Shown: positions 8,538 through 17,978, counted from the stretch's first letter. The stretch is 33,445 nt of DNA from Flavobacteriales bacterium (GCA_002737665.1 NSIF01000020.1:1-33445); one strand, 5' to 3'. A program made the numbers and translations. The notes: generated by a model not told the origin, from the letters alone.

Positions 8538-10478
8538 TTAATCGCTCCTTAATTCCCAAGCAGATTTGTACGCCCCTACCTCATCAATGTATTCCAAAAA
8601 ATTTTTATAAAAAGGGTGATTCGCCAACGTTGCAGAATCTCCGAATACCAATAATTTTTTCTTAGCACGCGTAAGTGCCACATTCATGCGTCGCGTATCC
8701 GAGAGGAAACCTATTTCTCCTCTAGCATTACTTCGTGTGAGACTTATGCAAATAATATCGCGTTCTTGCCCTTGAAAACCATCAACCGTCCGAATAGAAT
8801 AATGATTTTGGGAATCCTTGAAATAGTGCTGTTCTTCCAATGCAAGTTTCAAATATTCCGTTTGTCTTTTATAAGGAGCAATGATTCCAATGCTGATGGG
8901 TTGACAGCGTTTGCGTTCGTATTGTTCAAGTACTTTTCCCAAATGTTTCAAAAGCAAATCAGCTTCCTCTTTATTGGAAATACTTAACGATTCAGGATTT
9001 TGTTCTTCGTTGAAGCCACAACCTGCCGTGTCAATGAACTCAATAGGTTTTATCAAATAATTATCCGCTTCATCAAAACTCAATAAATTATCTTTCACCG
9101 ATTCATCCGCTAATAAATCTCCTTTATAAAACATTTTATTAGAAAAGTTCATTATTTTTTCGTGCATTCGATATTGCTTGCGCAGCAGAACTGTTGCTTC
9201 GGGTTGTGTTTTAACAACACGTTCGAATAAAGTGTATTTCAATCCACCATCTTCCGCCTTTTTTGATTTTACCGTAGGTGGTAATTGACAGTGGTCACCT
9301 GCAAACACAACACGATCAGCTCTTGAAATTGGAATCCAACTCATAGGCTCTAATGCCTGCGCTGCTTCATCTATAAAAACAGTTTTGAATTTTTTATCAC
9401 GCATCAATCTCCCACCAGAAACAACAGGTGTACAGGCAATCACTTGGGCATTTTCAAATTGTTCCCACTGGATATAATCTTCCAGTGTAGTGGCGTCTTT
9501 TAACAACTGTTTTGCTTCAGTATAAAGTAAATTACGTTGCATTCGCTCTTGTGGGCCGAAAGAACGCTTGTGCTTTTTCGCCATAGCGAAATACTCTTCC
9601 GCTTTCTTTCGATATTCTTTCAACTCCTTGTACGATGCATGATGCGTCATCTTCACATCGAGTGTATTGTTCATCACTTCTTCAGAAACACGCGCAGGAT
9701 TTCCTAATCGCAATACAGTTACTCCTTGAAGCACCAATCTTTCTGTCAATAAATCAACAGCAATGTTACTTGGACTACAAACCAAAACTTGTTTTTCGCT
9801 TAGTAACGTATGGCGGATAGCTTGAATAAATGTGGTCGTTTTTCCAGTACCAGGAGGACCATGTACCAAGGCAACATCTTCTGCTGCATCAATTAATTGC
9901 ACCGCATCATTCTGATATTTATTTAAACCTGGCATTTGAATATTCAAATCAATTTTATTGAACTTTGCTTGCTCTACCCCATACAATACCTCACGCAAAT
10001 GCGCGAGTCTTCCACTTTCTGCATCCATCACTTTCTGCAACGCAAGGACCATCTCTCTATAAGAATTCTCATCAAACAATAAATTGATTCCAAGTTTTCC
10101 TCTTTCCGTCCAACCCGGCATTTCATCCACCTTGAAAGAGATGCGCATTTTATTCGCCCACACCTGTTTAATCGTTCCTTGAAATTTCCACCCTTCGCTA
10201 CCCGGCTCACCTGAATTGGAAATCAATTCAATATTTTTTCCGCTACCAAATTGATGTAACTCATTCAAGCCCTGCGTTCGCTCCAATTCAATGTTTAAGT
10301 AATCGCCGTAACCTAATTCTTCAGAAGTAATTCGGACAGGATACCAAGTAACTCCATTCTTACGACGTTCAATTACGCCGCTGCGCTGAAAATGTTCTTG
10401 GTATTGTTTATAATCTTCCTCTTTCTCTATGGCAAGAAGATGGATTAGCTTAATTAATTGTTTTTTTACTTCAGACAT
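8538..10478 (-). CDS. SF1 helicase, Upf1/IGHMBP2-like
   Basis: The 646-residue protein has the full set of superfamily 1B helicase motifs: Walker A GPPGTGKTT near residue 206, Walker B DEAAQALEP near 370, GDHCQLPPTV (motif III), RKQYRMHEKIM (motif IV), TVDGFQGQERD (motif V) and RRMNVALTRAKK (motif VI) near 593. The N-terminal 180 residues form the beta-rich domain seen before the ATPase core in IGHMBP2/Upf1-type proteins. Bacterial members are poorly studied; unwinding of DNA or RNA 5' to 3' is expected from the family. It begins 15 bases after the metH stop, so it is probably in the metH transcript and could fall under the SAM riboswitch. The ATG at 10478 is used. Confidence 0.92.
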   Translation of the reverse strand: MSEVKKQLIKLIHLLAIEKEEDYKQYQEHFQRSGVIERRKNGVTWYPVRITSEELGYGDYLNIELERTQGLNELHQFGSGKNIELISNSGEPGSEGWKFQGTIKQVWANKMRISFKVDEMPGWTERGKLGINLLFDENSYREMVLALQKVMDAESGRLAHLREVLYGVEQAKFNKIDLNIQMPGLNKYQNDAVQLIDAAEDVALVHGPPGTGKTTTFIQAIRHTLLSEKQVLVCSPSNIAVDLLTERLVLQGVTVLRLGNPARVSEEVMNNTLDVKMTHHASYKELKEYRKKAEEYFAMAKKHKRSFGPQERMQRNLLYTEAKQLLKDATTLEDYIQWEQFENAQVIACTPVVSGGRLMRDKKFKTVFIDEAAQALEPMSWIPISRADRVVFAGDHCQLPPTVKSKKAEDGGLKYTLFERVVKTQPEATVLLRKQYRMHEKIMNFSNKMFYKGDLLADESVKDNLLSFDEADNYLIKPIEFIDTAGCGFNEEQNPESLSISNKEEADLLLKHLGKVLEQYERKRCQPISIGIIAPYKRQTEYLKLALEEQHYFKDSQNHYSIRTVDGFQGQERDIICISLTRSNARGEIGFLSDTRRMNVALTRAKKKLLVFGDSATLANHPFYKNFLEYIDEVGAYKSAWELRSD

Positions 10479-10493
10479 TAACGTTGAAATTTT

Positions 10494-13400
10494 TTAATAT
10501 CCAAGATTGGGTGACAACCACCGTTCTGCCTCCACTATATTCATTCCCTTTCGTTTTGCGTAATCCTGCACTTGTTCCTTTGTAATTTTTCCTAGTCCAA
10601 AATAGTTAGATTGAGGATGCGAAAAATAAAGTCCGCTTACTGCTGCAGTTGGGACCATAGCATAACTTTCTGTTAAAGTTATTCCTGTATTTTTATAAAC
10701 TTCCAACAGCTCAAATTGTAATTTCTTTTCAGTGTGTTCCGGACAAGCAGGGTAACCTTGTGCTGGCCGTATTCCAACATATTCTTCCTGTACAAGTTCC
10801 TCTCGAGTCAATATTTCATTTTTGGCATAAGCCCACATTTCCTTTCGAACTAACTGGTGCATGTATTCTGAAAATGCTTCTGCAAGTCGATCTGCAATTG
10901 CCTTCAACATAATGGAAGAGTATTCATCATGCTCTTTTTCAAATGCTGCAACCTTATCGTCAATACCAAAACCTGTAGAAACTGCAAAACCGCCTATGTA
11001 ATCTGCATGCCCTTTGGGAGCAATGAAATCTGCCAAGGCAATATTTGGTTCATTAGCTGGTTTTTTAGTTTGTTGCCGAAGTGTGTGAAGGACTGTTTTT
11101 ATTACTGTTCTTGTATCATCTTCATAAACTTCTATGTCGTCATCATTAATTGTATTTGCAGGCCAAAATCCAATTACACCATTCGCAGAAAGCCAATTTT
11201 CAGCAATTATTTTTTGCAACATACTTTGCGCATCATCAAATAATTTTTTTGCCTCTTCGCCACGCAGTGGATCAGCAAGTATTTTCGGGTAAGATCCCTT
11301 CATCTCCCAAGTATGAAAAAAGGGAGTCCAATCGATAAATGGAACTAATTTCTCTAACGAATAATTAGAAAACACTTTTGTTCCAAGAAAAGTTGGTTTG
11401 TGAAAATGTGATGTATTCCAATTAATTTTCGTTTTGTTTGTACGTGCCTCAGCAAGTGAAATAAATTTATTTTGTCCTTGAGCCCTTCTATTTTGTTCAC
11501 GCACATATTCGTACTCACTATTTAATGCCGTCATGAAAGTCGGGCAAAGTATATCTGAAATTAAACTACTTGCAACAGGAACAGATTTACTTGCATCATT
11601 CACATGCACAACAGGGCCGGAATAATGCTGAGCAATTTTCACAGCCGTATGCACACGAGAAGTAGTTGCGCCACCAATTAAAAGAGGAATTTTAAATTCT
11701 AAGCGCTCCATTTCTTTAGCAACGTGAATCATTTCATCTAAGGAAGGGGTAATTAAACCACTGAGTCCAATTATATCAACATCATTTTCTATTGCGGCCT
11801 TCAAAATTTTCTCACAGGAAACCATCACACCTAAATCAATAATTTCATAATTGTTACATGCAAGTACAACACCAACAATATTTTTGCCAATATCGTGCAC
11901 ATCACCTTTCACGGTTGCCATTAAAATCTTTCCCGCATTTTGACGATTATCACCCGTAATTCCAGCTAATTTATTTGCTTCTTTTTCAGCTTGTAAATAC
12001 GGTTCGAGGTAAGCAACTGCTTTTTTCATTACACGCGCACTTTTAACAACCTGTGGCAAAAACATTTTTCCACTGCCAAATAAATCTCCAACAACATTCA
12101 TACCAGCCATCAGCGGTCCTTCAATCACAAATAAAGGTCGACCAAGCTTTACTCTTGCTTCTTCAGTATCAACTTCAATAAAATCCACAATACCTTTAAC
12201 GAGCGCATGACTCAACCGAGCTTCCACAGATTCATTTCTCCACTCTTCTTCCTTTTCTGTTTTCTCTTTTACAATACCTTTCAATCCTTCAGCATGGTTA
12301 ACTAAGCGCTCGGTTGCGTCTTCTCTTTTATTAAATAGAACATCCTCAACCAATTCTAATAAAATTTTTGGAATATCGTCATACACTTGCAACTGTGATG
12401 GATTTACAATTCCCATATCCATCCCTGCTTTTACAGCATGGTACAAAAATGCTCCGTGAATTGCTTCCCTGACATGATCGTTTCCACGAAAAGAAAAAGA
12501 AACATTGCTGACTCCACCACTTACTTTCGCATAAGGAAGATTTTCTTTAATCCATTTCGTAGCATTAAAAAAATCAAGTGCATTTAAACGATGCTCATCC
12601 ATTCCAGTAGCAACAGGAAATATATTCGGATCGAAAATAATATCTTGGGGGGGGAAATGAACTTTATTAACCAACACATCATAAGCACGGCGGCAAATAT
12701 CTTTTCTACGTTGCAAAGTATCGGCCTGCCCTACTTCATCAAATGCCATTACAATTACAGCAGCCCCATACTGCTTTATTTTATTTGCATATTCAATAAA
12801 TTTTTCTTCCCCTTCTTTTAATGAAATAGAATTTACAATTGCTTTTCCTTGTACACATTTTAATCCCGCTTCAATTACAGTCCACTTAGAAGAATCTATC
12901 ATTATTGGAACTCTTGCTATATCTGGTTCAGCAGCAATTAAGTTCAAAAATTTAATCATAGATGCTTCACTATCCAACATGCCTTCATCCATGTTTACAT
13001 CAATGACCTGTGCGCCACCGTCCACTTGTTCTTTAGCAATTGAAAGTGCCTCGTCAAAATTTCCTTCTTTTATTAATCGTAAGAATTTCTTTGATCCTGT
13101 CACATTTGTTCGCTCACCAACATTCATAAAATTTGATTCTGGACGAAGCGTAAGAGGTTCCAAACCGCTCAAATGCATTAATGTATCTGCACAGGGCTTT
13201 TTTCTTGGCTTTGCTTTCTTTGCCAATTCCGCAATGCGCGCAATGTGTGCGGGAGTAGTACCACAACATCCGCCAACAATATTTAAAAAACCTGCCTTTA
13301 GGAAATCCTCTATTTGATGTCCCATTTCGTGCGCGTCCTGATCATATTCACCAAACTGATTGGGAAGTCCTGCATTGGGATAAGCACTAACAAAAAATGG

Positions 13401-14174
13401 GGCTTTTACAGAAAGCTCTTCAAGATAAGGGCGCATTTCTTTTGCTCCCAAAGCACAATTTAAACCAACGCTTAATAAATCGACGTGCGAAACTGAATTT
13501 AAAAACGCTTCGGTTGTTTGACCAGATAATATTCGTCCACTTGCATCTGTAATTGTTCCAGAAACCATTATGGGCATCAACCGATTTATTTTTTCACAAT
13601 AAACTTGCGTCGCAAATAACGCGGCCTTTACATTTAGTGTATCGGTAATGGTTTCAAACAATAATAAATCCACTCCTCCATCAATCAAGCCCGAAATTTG
13701 TTCGGTATATGCTTCAACCAACTCGTCAAACGTAACAGATCTAAATCCAGGGTCATTTACGTTGGGTGACATTGAAGACAATTTTGTTGTGGGACCAACA
13801 GCGCCCGCAACAAATTTCGGAACAGGGCTATTGAACTCTTTCACTGCCTCATTTGCAATTGTAGCTGCAGCAAAATTTAATTCATACGCAAGATCACCCA
13901 TTTGATAATCAGCTAAAGAAATTTTTTGAGCATTGAAAGTATTGGTTTCAAGAATATCAGCTCCAGCAGACAAATATTCTTTATGAATGTCTTTTATTAT
14001 TTGAGCTTGGGTAATTACAAGCAAGTCGTTATTCCCTTTTAAATCAGAAGGCCAATTTGCAAATCGAGTACCACGATAATCGGCTTCCTCCAATTTATAG
14101 CGCTGGATCATTGTGCCCATTGCACCATCAATCACCAAAACCCTCTTCTCTAACTCTTTTCTAATATCGGACAT
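10494..14174 (-). CDS. metH: Cobalamin-dependent methionine synthase MetH
   Basis: This enzyme transfers the methyl group of 5-methyltetrahydrofolate to homocysteine through cobalamin. The 1226-residue protein is full length (the E. coli enzyme is about 1227) and has four modules. The homocysteine domain carries the zinc cysteines in GLNCALG (near 240) and GGCCGTTP (near 301). The pterin domain begins near 350 ([14 protein letters not shown]). The cap and cobalamin-binding region contains DVHDIGKN near 757, whose His is the cobalt ligand. The C-terminal AdoMet reactivation domain contains [16 protein letters not shown] near 1135. I chose the ATG at 14174; an in-frame TTG two codons upstream is less likely. 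A SAM-I riboswitch and terminator precede it. A run of eight C on the coding strand lies inside the pterin domain region (12647-12654). Confidence 0.97.
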   Translation of the reverse strand: MSDIRKELEKRVLVIDGAMGTMIQRYKLEEADYRGTRFANWPSDLKGNNDLLVITQAQIIKDIHKEYLSAGADILETNTFNAQKISLADYQMGDLAYELNFAAATIANEAVKEFNSPVPKFVAGAVGPTTKLSSMSPNVNDPGFRSVTFDELVEAYTEQISGLIDGGVDLLLFETITDTLNVKAALFATQVYCEKINRLMPIMVSGTITDASGRILSGQTTEAFLNSVSHVDLLSVGLNCALGAKEMRPYLEELSVKAPFFVSAYPNAGLPNQFGEYDQDAHEMGHQIEDFLKAGFLNIVGGCCGTTPAHIARIAELAKKAKPRKKPCADTLMHLSGLEPLTLRPESNFMNVGERTNVTGSKKFLRLIKEGNFDEALSIAKEQVDGGAQVIDVNMDEGMLDSEASMIKFLNLIAAEPDIARVPIMIDSSKWTVIEAGLKCVQGKAIVNSISLKEGEEKFIEYANKIKQYGAAVIVMAFDEVGQADTLQRRKDICRRAYDVLVNKVHFPPQDIIFDPNIFPVATGMDEHRLNALDFFNATKWIKENLPYAKVSGGVSNVSFSFRGNDHVREAIHGAFLYHAVKAGMDMGIVNPSQLQVYDDIPKILLELVEDVLFNKREDATERLVNHAEGLKGIVKEKTEKEEEWRNESVEARLSHALVKGIVDFIEVDTEEARVKLGRPLFVIEGPLMAGMNVVGDLFGSGKMFLPQVVKSARVMKKAVAYLEPYLQAEKEANKLAGITGDNRQNAGKILMATVKGDVHDIGKNIVGVVLACNNYEIIDLGVMVSCEKILKAAIENDVDIIGLSGLITPSLDEMIHVAKEMERLEFKIPLLIGGATTSRVHTAVKIAQHYSGPVVHVNDASKSVPVASSLISDILCPTFMTALNSEYEYVREQNRRAQGQNKFISLAEARTNKTKINWNTSHFHKPTFLGTKVFSNYSLEKLVPFIDWTPFFHTWEMKGSYPKILADPLRGEEAKKLFDDAQSMLQKIIAENWLSANGVIGFWPANTINDDDIEVYEDDTRTVIKTVLHTLRQQTKKPANEPNIALADFIAPKGHADYIGGFAVSTGFGIDDKVAAFEKEHDEYSSIMLKAIADRLAEAFSEYMHQLVRKEMWAYAKNEILTREELVQEEYVGIRPAQGYPACPEHTEKKLQFELLEVYKNTGITLTESYAMVPTAAVSGLYFSHPQSNYFGLGKITKEQVQDYAKRKGMNIVEAERWLSPNLGY

Positions 14175-14248
14175 AAACAAGATTAATAAACTAATTTAAA
14201 TTCTATTGCGTTAAATTTTTATTTCAAAATTTATTTTTAAAAACAAAA

Positions 14249-14274
14249 ATCCCCTCTGCATAATCAGAAGGGAT
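14249..14274 (-). terminator. Intrinsic terminator of the metH SAM riboswitch
   Basis: On the minus strand, AUCCCUUCUG pairs with CAGAGGGGAU over ten pairs (one G-U) around a six-base loop and is followed directly by a U-rich tract (14241-14248). It lies between the SAM aptamer and the metH start, where the expression platform of a transcriptional OFF switch would be. I did not identify the competing antiterminator with certainty. Confidence 0.88.
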
Positions 14275-14304
14275 CGGAAATTAAATTAAAGATCATGCCT
14301 CTGA

Positions 14305-14466
14305 CTTATTTCTCCTCGAAATAAATCGAGATACGAGTTGGCACCTTCTGTTGAGTTTGGATTTCAAATTTGAAGTCTGAGTTTTCACAAAAAGATCAAT
14401 TTGGTTTCCGACTATAAGGGTTGCCAAGGCTTCAAAGGGCGTAATCCCTCAGCCTTTCTGAATAAG
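14305..14466 (-). promoter_or_regulatory. SAM-I (S-box) riboswitch aptamer upstream of metH
   Basis: Read on the minus strand, the region shows the S-box core. P1 is closed by CUUAUU (14461-14466) with AAUAAG (14305-14310). Next come AAAGGCUGAGGGAUU, GCCCUUUGAAGCC and UUGGCAACCC, the conserved sequence around P2 and its kink-turn. A longer-than-usual P3 arm follows, then AGGUGCCAACUC and a P4 hairpin (CUCGAUUUAUUUCGAG). SAM binding is expected to favour the downstream terminator and lower metH expression when SAM is plentiful. The 14175-14515 gene-free stretch is explained by this aptamer, its terminator and the promoter. Confidence 0.93.
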
Positions 14467-14486
14467 TTGATTATAAAGAACTAGGA

Positions 14487-14494
14487 CAAAGATA
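14487..14494 (-). promoter_or_regulatory. Bacteroidota-type -7 promoter element for the metH leader
   Basis: On the minus strand TATCTTTG matches TAnnTTTG exactly and lies about 20 bases before the riboswitch P1 stem, where the start of the leader RNA would be. The -33 element is poor (TTAC about 17 bases upstream), so the call rests on the -7 match and position. Confidence 0.6.
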
Positions 14495-14515
14495 ATGAAA
14501 AGCTAAACAGGGTAA

Positions 14516-14758
14516 CTATTCGACTTTATTACTTCTAATTTCCTTCAAAAGGCTCCATATTTTTTTTCGAAAGAAAAATAGTAATAACAAGTAAGGGATA
14601 ACCATTAAATAGAGTATCCCGTAATTCAATCCAGCAGCAACTGTTTGGCCATTTTTTGTACCACTTTCAGCCACAGATCTACACATAGCACATTGTGCCG
14701 AAACGTTGCATAGCACCAATAAGAGCATTATAATTAAAAGTCCGCGCCTTGTATTCAT
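14516..14758 (-). CDS. Small secreted/membrane CxxC protein of the oxidase cluster, function unknown
   Basis: The 80-residue protein has a signal peptide (about 1-21, ending NVSA), a Cys pair in QCAMCRS (residues 23 and 26), a polar stretch with GTKNG, and one C-terminal membrane helix (about 46-64) followed by a basic tail. The mature CxxC would face the periplasm at the very N terminus. I do not recognise a named family. It is the last gene of the oxidase assembly cluster, 42 bases after the DUF420 gene. Position and the Cys pair suggest a role in metal delivery or thiol redox for oxidase assembly, which is inference only. The ATG at 14758 fits the signal peptide. Confidence 0.75.
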   Translation of the reverse strand: MNTRRGLLIIMLLLVLCNVSAQCAMCRSVAESGTKNGQTVAAGLNYGILYLMVIPYLLLLFFFRKKIWSLLKEIRSNKVE

Positions 14759-14800
14759 TATTTAAATTTTTACTTATACATTCATGAACCTATTCAAATT

Positions 14801-15346
14801 CTACTTATAATAAGGGGAAATCATCAAATAAATGATTGGGCCTGTAACACTTACAAACAACCAGATTGGCCAAGTGATCCTCGCAAGTTTTTTATGTTTA
14901 TCATATTCGCCTGTTAAAGCTCGGTAACTCGTAAATAGAATAAAAGGTAAAATTATTGCAGCGAGAAAAATATGAGTACTAAGCAGGATATAATAAACTA
15001 TTCTAATGCTACCATCACCACCAAATTTGGTGTCACCACATAATAAATGATGTGCGATATAAGTAACGAGAAATACAATTGACAAGACCATTGCTAGTAG
15101 CATTACTCTTTTATGCAACAAATATTTTTTCTTCTTTACAGTAAGCAGTCCCACAATTAACAAAATTGAAACAATGGAATTAACAACGGCACTGATGGTG
15201 GCAAAAACATGCGCGTTGAAGCCAAGCTTAACATCAACAAGATGATATTGTCCTAACAAAACGATAATTGAAAATACAACAATCGAAAAAATACCAATTA
15301 GAATACGTGCTTTGGAATCATTTTTTTTAAAAGCTGGCTTTAGCAT
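14801..15346 (-). CDS. DUF420 membrane protein (CtaM/YozB-like)
   Basis: The 181-residue protein has about five membrane helices. The first follows a short basic N terminus (FKKNDSKARI), and HHLLCGDTKFGGDG lies in a loop between helices. DUF420 proteins include CtaM/YozB of Firmicutes, reported as needed for maturation of heme A-containing oxidases. The gene lies four bases downstream of the SCO1 gene, inside an oxidase assembly cluster that also has ctaB, so a role in oxidase maturation is likely. Conserved His residues in HHLL and THIF could bind heme or metal, which is inference. The ATG at 15346 is used. Confidence 0.82.
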   Translation of the reverse strand: MLKPAFKKNDSKARILIGIFSIVVFSIIVLLGQYHLVDVKLGFNAHVFATISAVVNSIVSILLIVGLLTVKKKKYLLHKRVMLLAMVLSIVFLVTYIAHHLLCGDTKFGGDGSIRIVYYILLSTHIFLAAIILPFILFTSYRALTGEYDKHKKLARITWPIWLFVSVTGPIIYLMISPYYK

Positions 15347-15350
15347 AAAT

Positions 15351-15995
15351 CTAGTTTTGTTTTAATAATGTTTTAATATCACTAATAAGACTATCGACTG
15401 CCGTGGAGTCTGTTCCGTTATAATAACCACGAATGTGAGAATTGTAATCCACAAGAATAAACTGGTCACTGTGAATAAAATCTTCCGAATCACCCGAACC
15501 AGGTTCAACAGGAAGAAAATAACCATAGCGTGCAAGGTCATATAAAATCTTTTTTGATCCCGTAACAAATGTCCATTGGCTCTCGTCTGCATTAAATTGT
15601 TTTGCATAATTATTTAAAGATGCGGAGCTGTCACGAACAGGATCTACAGTATAAGAAACAATTTTAAATTTTTCGTTTTGAGCAAACGCATTTTGCACGC
15701 GAGCTAATTGATTTGTCATTCGTGGACAGGTTCCGTTACAACTGGTAAAGAAAAAGTCGGTCAAAACAATTTTTCCTTTTAGTGATGCCGTTTTAAAGGA
15801 CAGGTTATTTTGCGAAGTTAGTTCAACTTCTGGAATAGTATGATAAAGCTTTTCACCATTAGTACCAAGGGAATCAAGTGGATAATAAATTGCTAAACGC
15901 TCAACACCATGAACAACATTTTCTGCATCGTTGGAAGCGGTATGACAAGCACCGAATCCAAAAACAACAACGTAAAACAATGTTGAATACCTCAT
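15351..15995 (-). CDS. SCO1/SenC/PrrC copper chaperone lipoprotein
   Basis: SCO proteins bind copper and help build the CuA centre of cytochrome c oxidase on the outer face of the inner membrane. The 214-residue protein starts with a lipoprotein signal whose lipobox ends GFGAC at Cys17. It has the thioredoxin-like fold with TDFFFTSCNGTCPRM (CxxxC, residues about 84-90) and the distal copper ligand in FIHSDQF (His near 174). It overlaps the upstream SCO-like gene by four bases (ATGA), so the two are translationally coupled, and the DUF420 gene follows closely. All three copper ligands are present, in contrast to the neighbouring paralogue. Confidence 0.93.
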   Translation of the reverse strand: MRYSTLFYVVVFGFGACHTASNDAENVVHGVERLAIYYPLDSLGTNGEKLYHTIPEVELTSQNNLSFKTASLKGKIVLTDFFFTSCNGTCPRMTNQLARVQNAFAQNEKFKIVSYTVDPVRDSSASLNNYAKQFNADESQWTFVTGSKKILYDLARYGYFLPVEPGSGDSEDFIHSDQFILVDYNSHIRGYYNGTDSTAVDSLISDIKTLLKQN

Positions 15996-16687
15996 TTTTT
16001 ATTCTGCTCTACTTTTGATTTCTCCAAAGTCAATACAGCTTCGTCGCGAAATTTAATAAATCGCACATCTTCTTTCATTTTTTTTAATTCCGCTGCATAT
16101 CTAATATTATAGTACCCACGAATTCTACCTTTGTAATCTAGCAAAACAGCATCGCTCCAAGTTGCCCATGGTTCTTTTTTGCGGTTTTCGTCAGCAATAA
16201 AATAAATATTATTGTGAATCGAGTCGAATGCTGTGGGTGAAAGAAAAACGGTATGAGCAGTATCTATACCTAATTTCATTTCTTTTGCAAAATCAGGTGC
16301 ATTCGGTAATGGCATTCCAGTAGAATCTCCAATACAGAAAAAAATAAATCGCGCATAATTATAACTCATACGATTAAGCCTTATGTCTTCCGCAAAAACT
16401 CGTAATGTAGTTGCCATTGAATCGGGATGAACAAATAGTGCTATGTATAAATTACCGGCAAGAGTTTTACTGTTAAAAGTTCTTCCCTCTAAAGTTGGAA
16501 ACGTAAATTCAGGAATTGACCAATACAATGTATCCGTTTTCGGATTCCCATTTTTATCTACAACTTGAATTGCTTTCTTCGGACCAAAAATTGGTGCACG
16601 AAACGATTTGGGGACACCCAAAGCGAAATAAATATAAATTAGAATTGGTAAAAATAAAACCGTTAATAGCGCGACACGCTTTTTCAT
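15992..16687 (-). CDS. SCO-like thioredoxin-fold protein lacking the copper cysteines
   Basis: The 231-residue protein has one N-terminal membrane anchor (about 5-23). Its periplasmic domain resembles SCO/thioredoxin proteins: SIPEFTFPTLEGRTF, then GNLYIALFV, and near the end VLLDYKGRIRGYYN, which parallels ILVDYNSHIRGYYN of the next gene. At the place of the CxxxC copper site it has ALFVHPDSMATT (about 84-95), with no Cys. The distal His motif is also absent; the equivalent region reads WATWSDAV. It overlaps the true SCO gene by four bases. It may be a scaffold or partner of the active SCO rather than a chaperone itself, which is inference. The reading frame is intact and the length normal, so it is not a decayed gene. 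Confidence 0.82.
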   Translation of the reverse strand: MKKRVALLTVLFLPILIYIYFALGVPKSFRAPIFGPKKAIQVVDKNGNPKTDTLYWSIPEFTFPTLEGRTFNSKTLAGNLYIALFVHPDSMATTLRVFAEDIRLNRMSYNYARFIFFCIGDSTGMPLPNAPDFAKEMKLGIDTAHTVFLSPTAFDSIHNNIYFIADENRKKEPWATWSDAVLLDYKGRIRGYYNIRYAAELKKMKEDVRFIKFRDEAVLTLEKSKVEQNKK

Positions 16688-16690
16688 TTT

Positions 16691-17104
16691 TTATTTATGA
16701 TCCGAATGTTTGGCTGAAACGTTGGTTTCAATTGGGCCATCAATCCGTCTAGTTTTTTGAAAATCTCCTTCTCCAATAGTCATCATGAAAATAAGATAAA
16801 GGATAAAAATTGTGAAGGGGGCAATGATCAACCATTTTGTCCAACGCTCCTCTTCTCCAAGATGCATAAAAGTGTAAACAATATAGAATGCTTTAACAAT
16901 TGTAAAGCCAATGAAGAAAAATTTAAGAAACAATGGTGAAAGACCCCAGTCGGGCGCTTTGATACCAACAAATACTTCAACAAGGGTAATAATCAATAAT
17001 AACCAAAAAACGAACCAAAGTTTTTTGCGGGCTATTTTCCCGTGCGCTTCATCGTGGTGGGCAAGCATTTCATAATTTGGAAAGGGGTCGTTGAATTCAT
17101 CCAT
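16691..17104 (-). CDS. Cytochrome c oxidase subunit IV (prokaryotic type)
   Basis: The 137-residue protein has three membrane helices (about 30-50, 60-80 and 91-111). An N-terminal His/acid-rich segment (LAHHDEAHGKIARKKLW) precedes the first helix, and AFYIVYTFMHLGEE follows the second, a typical signature of the small subunit IV of bacterial heme-copper oxidases. The small subunit stabilises the enzyme and carries no cofactor. It lies 58 bases downstream of the subunit III gene and three bases before the SCO-like gene. The ATG at 17104 is used. Confidence 0.87.
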   Translation of the reverse strand: MDEFNDPFPNYEMLAHHDEAHGKIARKKLWFVFWLLLIITLVEVFVGIKAPDWGLSPLFLKFFFIGFTIVKAFYIVYTFMHLGEEERWTKWLIIAPFTIFILYLIFMMTIGEGDFQKTRRIDGPIETNVSAKHSDHK

Positions 17105-17121
17105 GGTTTTTGCTTTTTGTA

Positions 17122-17135
17122 TATCCTCGAGGATA
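17122..17135. repeat. 14-base perfect palindrome between subunit III and subunit IV genes
   Basis: TATCCTCGAGGATA is its own reverse complement and sits in the 58-base gap, about 17 bases before the subunit IV start. It could be a protein-binding site or a short RNA hairpin, or it could be chance. Confidence 0.5.
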
Positions 17136-17162
17136 ATTAGTTCAGTAAATTTTTATTTTTAA

Positions 17163-17978
17163 TTATAGAAGATAGAAGAACGTAAATACAAATACCCAAA
17201 CGAGATCGACAAAATGCCAATAGAGACCAACCTTTTCAATCATTTCATAGTGCCCTCTTCGCTCCATAACACCTTTGAAGGCCATAATAAAAATAGTGAT
17301 GTTGATGCACACACCTGAGAATACGTGAAATCCGTGAAATCCTGTAATGAAGAAAAAGAAATCAGCGAATGCGATGTGACCATATTCATTGTGATGAAGA
17401 TTAGCGCCATGAATTGGCTCTCCGCCTGCAATAACTATTGCGGAAGCTTCCTTAGAAAGCACTTCCTGTTTATACACTACTATTTCTTTGTTGGAATGGT
17501 GAGTTACATGGTCAACCTCAAAATTGTAGATGTGATTTTCATAAAGAATTGCACCATCTTCAGAACCCTTGATAAAATTGGACCACTCCCATGCCTGTGA
17601 ACCAACGAACATTAATCCACCGATAATTGTAGCAAACATCCACACCAAAACCTGGCGTTTATTATTGCGATGGCCAGCTTCAACAGCGAGTACCATAGTT
17701 ACGGAGCTCATAATGAGAATAAAGGTCATCAAACCCACATACAACAAGGGTAGATGATGCCCTTCTAAAAATGGAAAGTGATGAAAGACCGTTGAGGGCA
17801 CTGGCCATTCTCCTGAATAACGGTGACGGAAAAATCCGTATGCGGAAAGGAATCCGGAGAACGTTAAGGCATCCGAAATAAGGAAAAACCACATAAATAG
17901 TTTTCCGTAGCTCGCACGAAGGGGCGATGTTCCACCATCCCAACCGGCTAATTTTACATCTGCAGAGACTTCCGACAT
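17163..17978 (-). CDS. Cytochrome c oxidase subunit III
   Basis: The 271-residue membrane protein is part of the aa3/caa3-type oxidase and surrounds the catalytic core. Family signatures include KLFMWFFLISDALTFSGFL near residues 26-44, QAWEWSNFI near 128-136, TGFHGFHVFSGV and the C-terminal KVGLYWHFVDLVWVFVF. A His-rich insertion of about 55 residues (about 137-195) separates helices that lie close together in shorter subunits III; its exposed location suggests a periplasmic or cytoplasmic loop. It follows the second subunit III-type gene after 79 bases. The ATG at 17978 is used. Confidence 0.93.
   Translation of the reverse strand: MSEVSADVKLAGWDGGTSPLRASYGKLFMWFFLISDALTFSGFLSAYGFFRHRYSGEWPVPSTVFHHFPFLEGHHLPLLYVGLMTFILIMSSVTMVLAVEAGHRNNKRQVLVWMFATIIGGLMFVGSQAWEWSNFIKGSEDGAILYENHIYNFEVDHVTHHSNKEIVVYKQEVLSKEASAIVIAGGEPIHGANLHHNEYGHIAFADFFFFITGFHGFHVFSGVCINITIFIMAFKGVMERRGHYEMIEKVGLYWHFVDLVWVFVFTFFYLL

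Noticed and set aside
12979-13905. Open frames on the plus strand opposite metH
   Set aside because: They are antisense shadows of conserved MetH domains with no family resemblance or start context.
14175-14180. TTG start of metH two codons upstream
   Set aside because: The ATG at 14174 is two codons downstream and better placed; TTG adds only Met-Phe.
14305-14466. Cobalamin riboswitch before the B12-dependent metH
   Set aside because: The conserved sequence and closing stems match the SAM-I core; no B12-box was seen.
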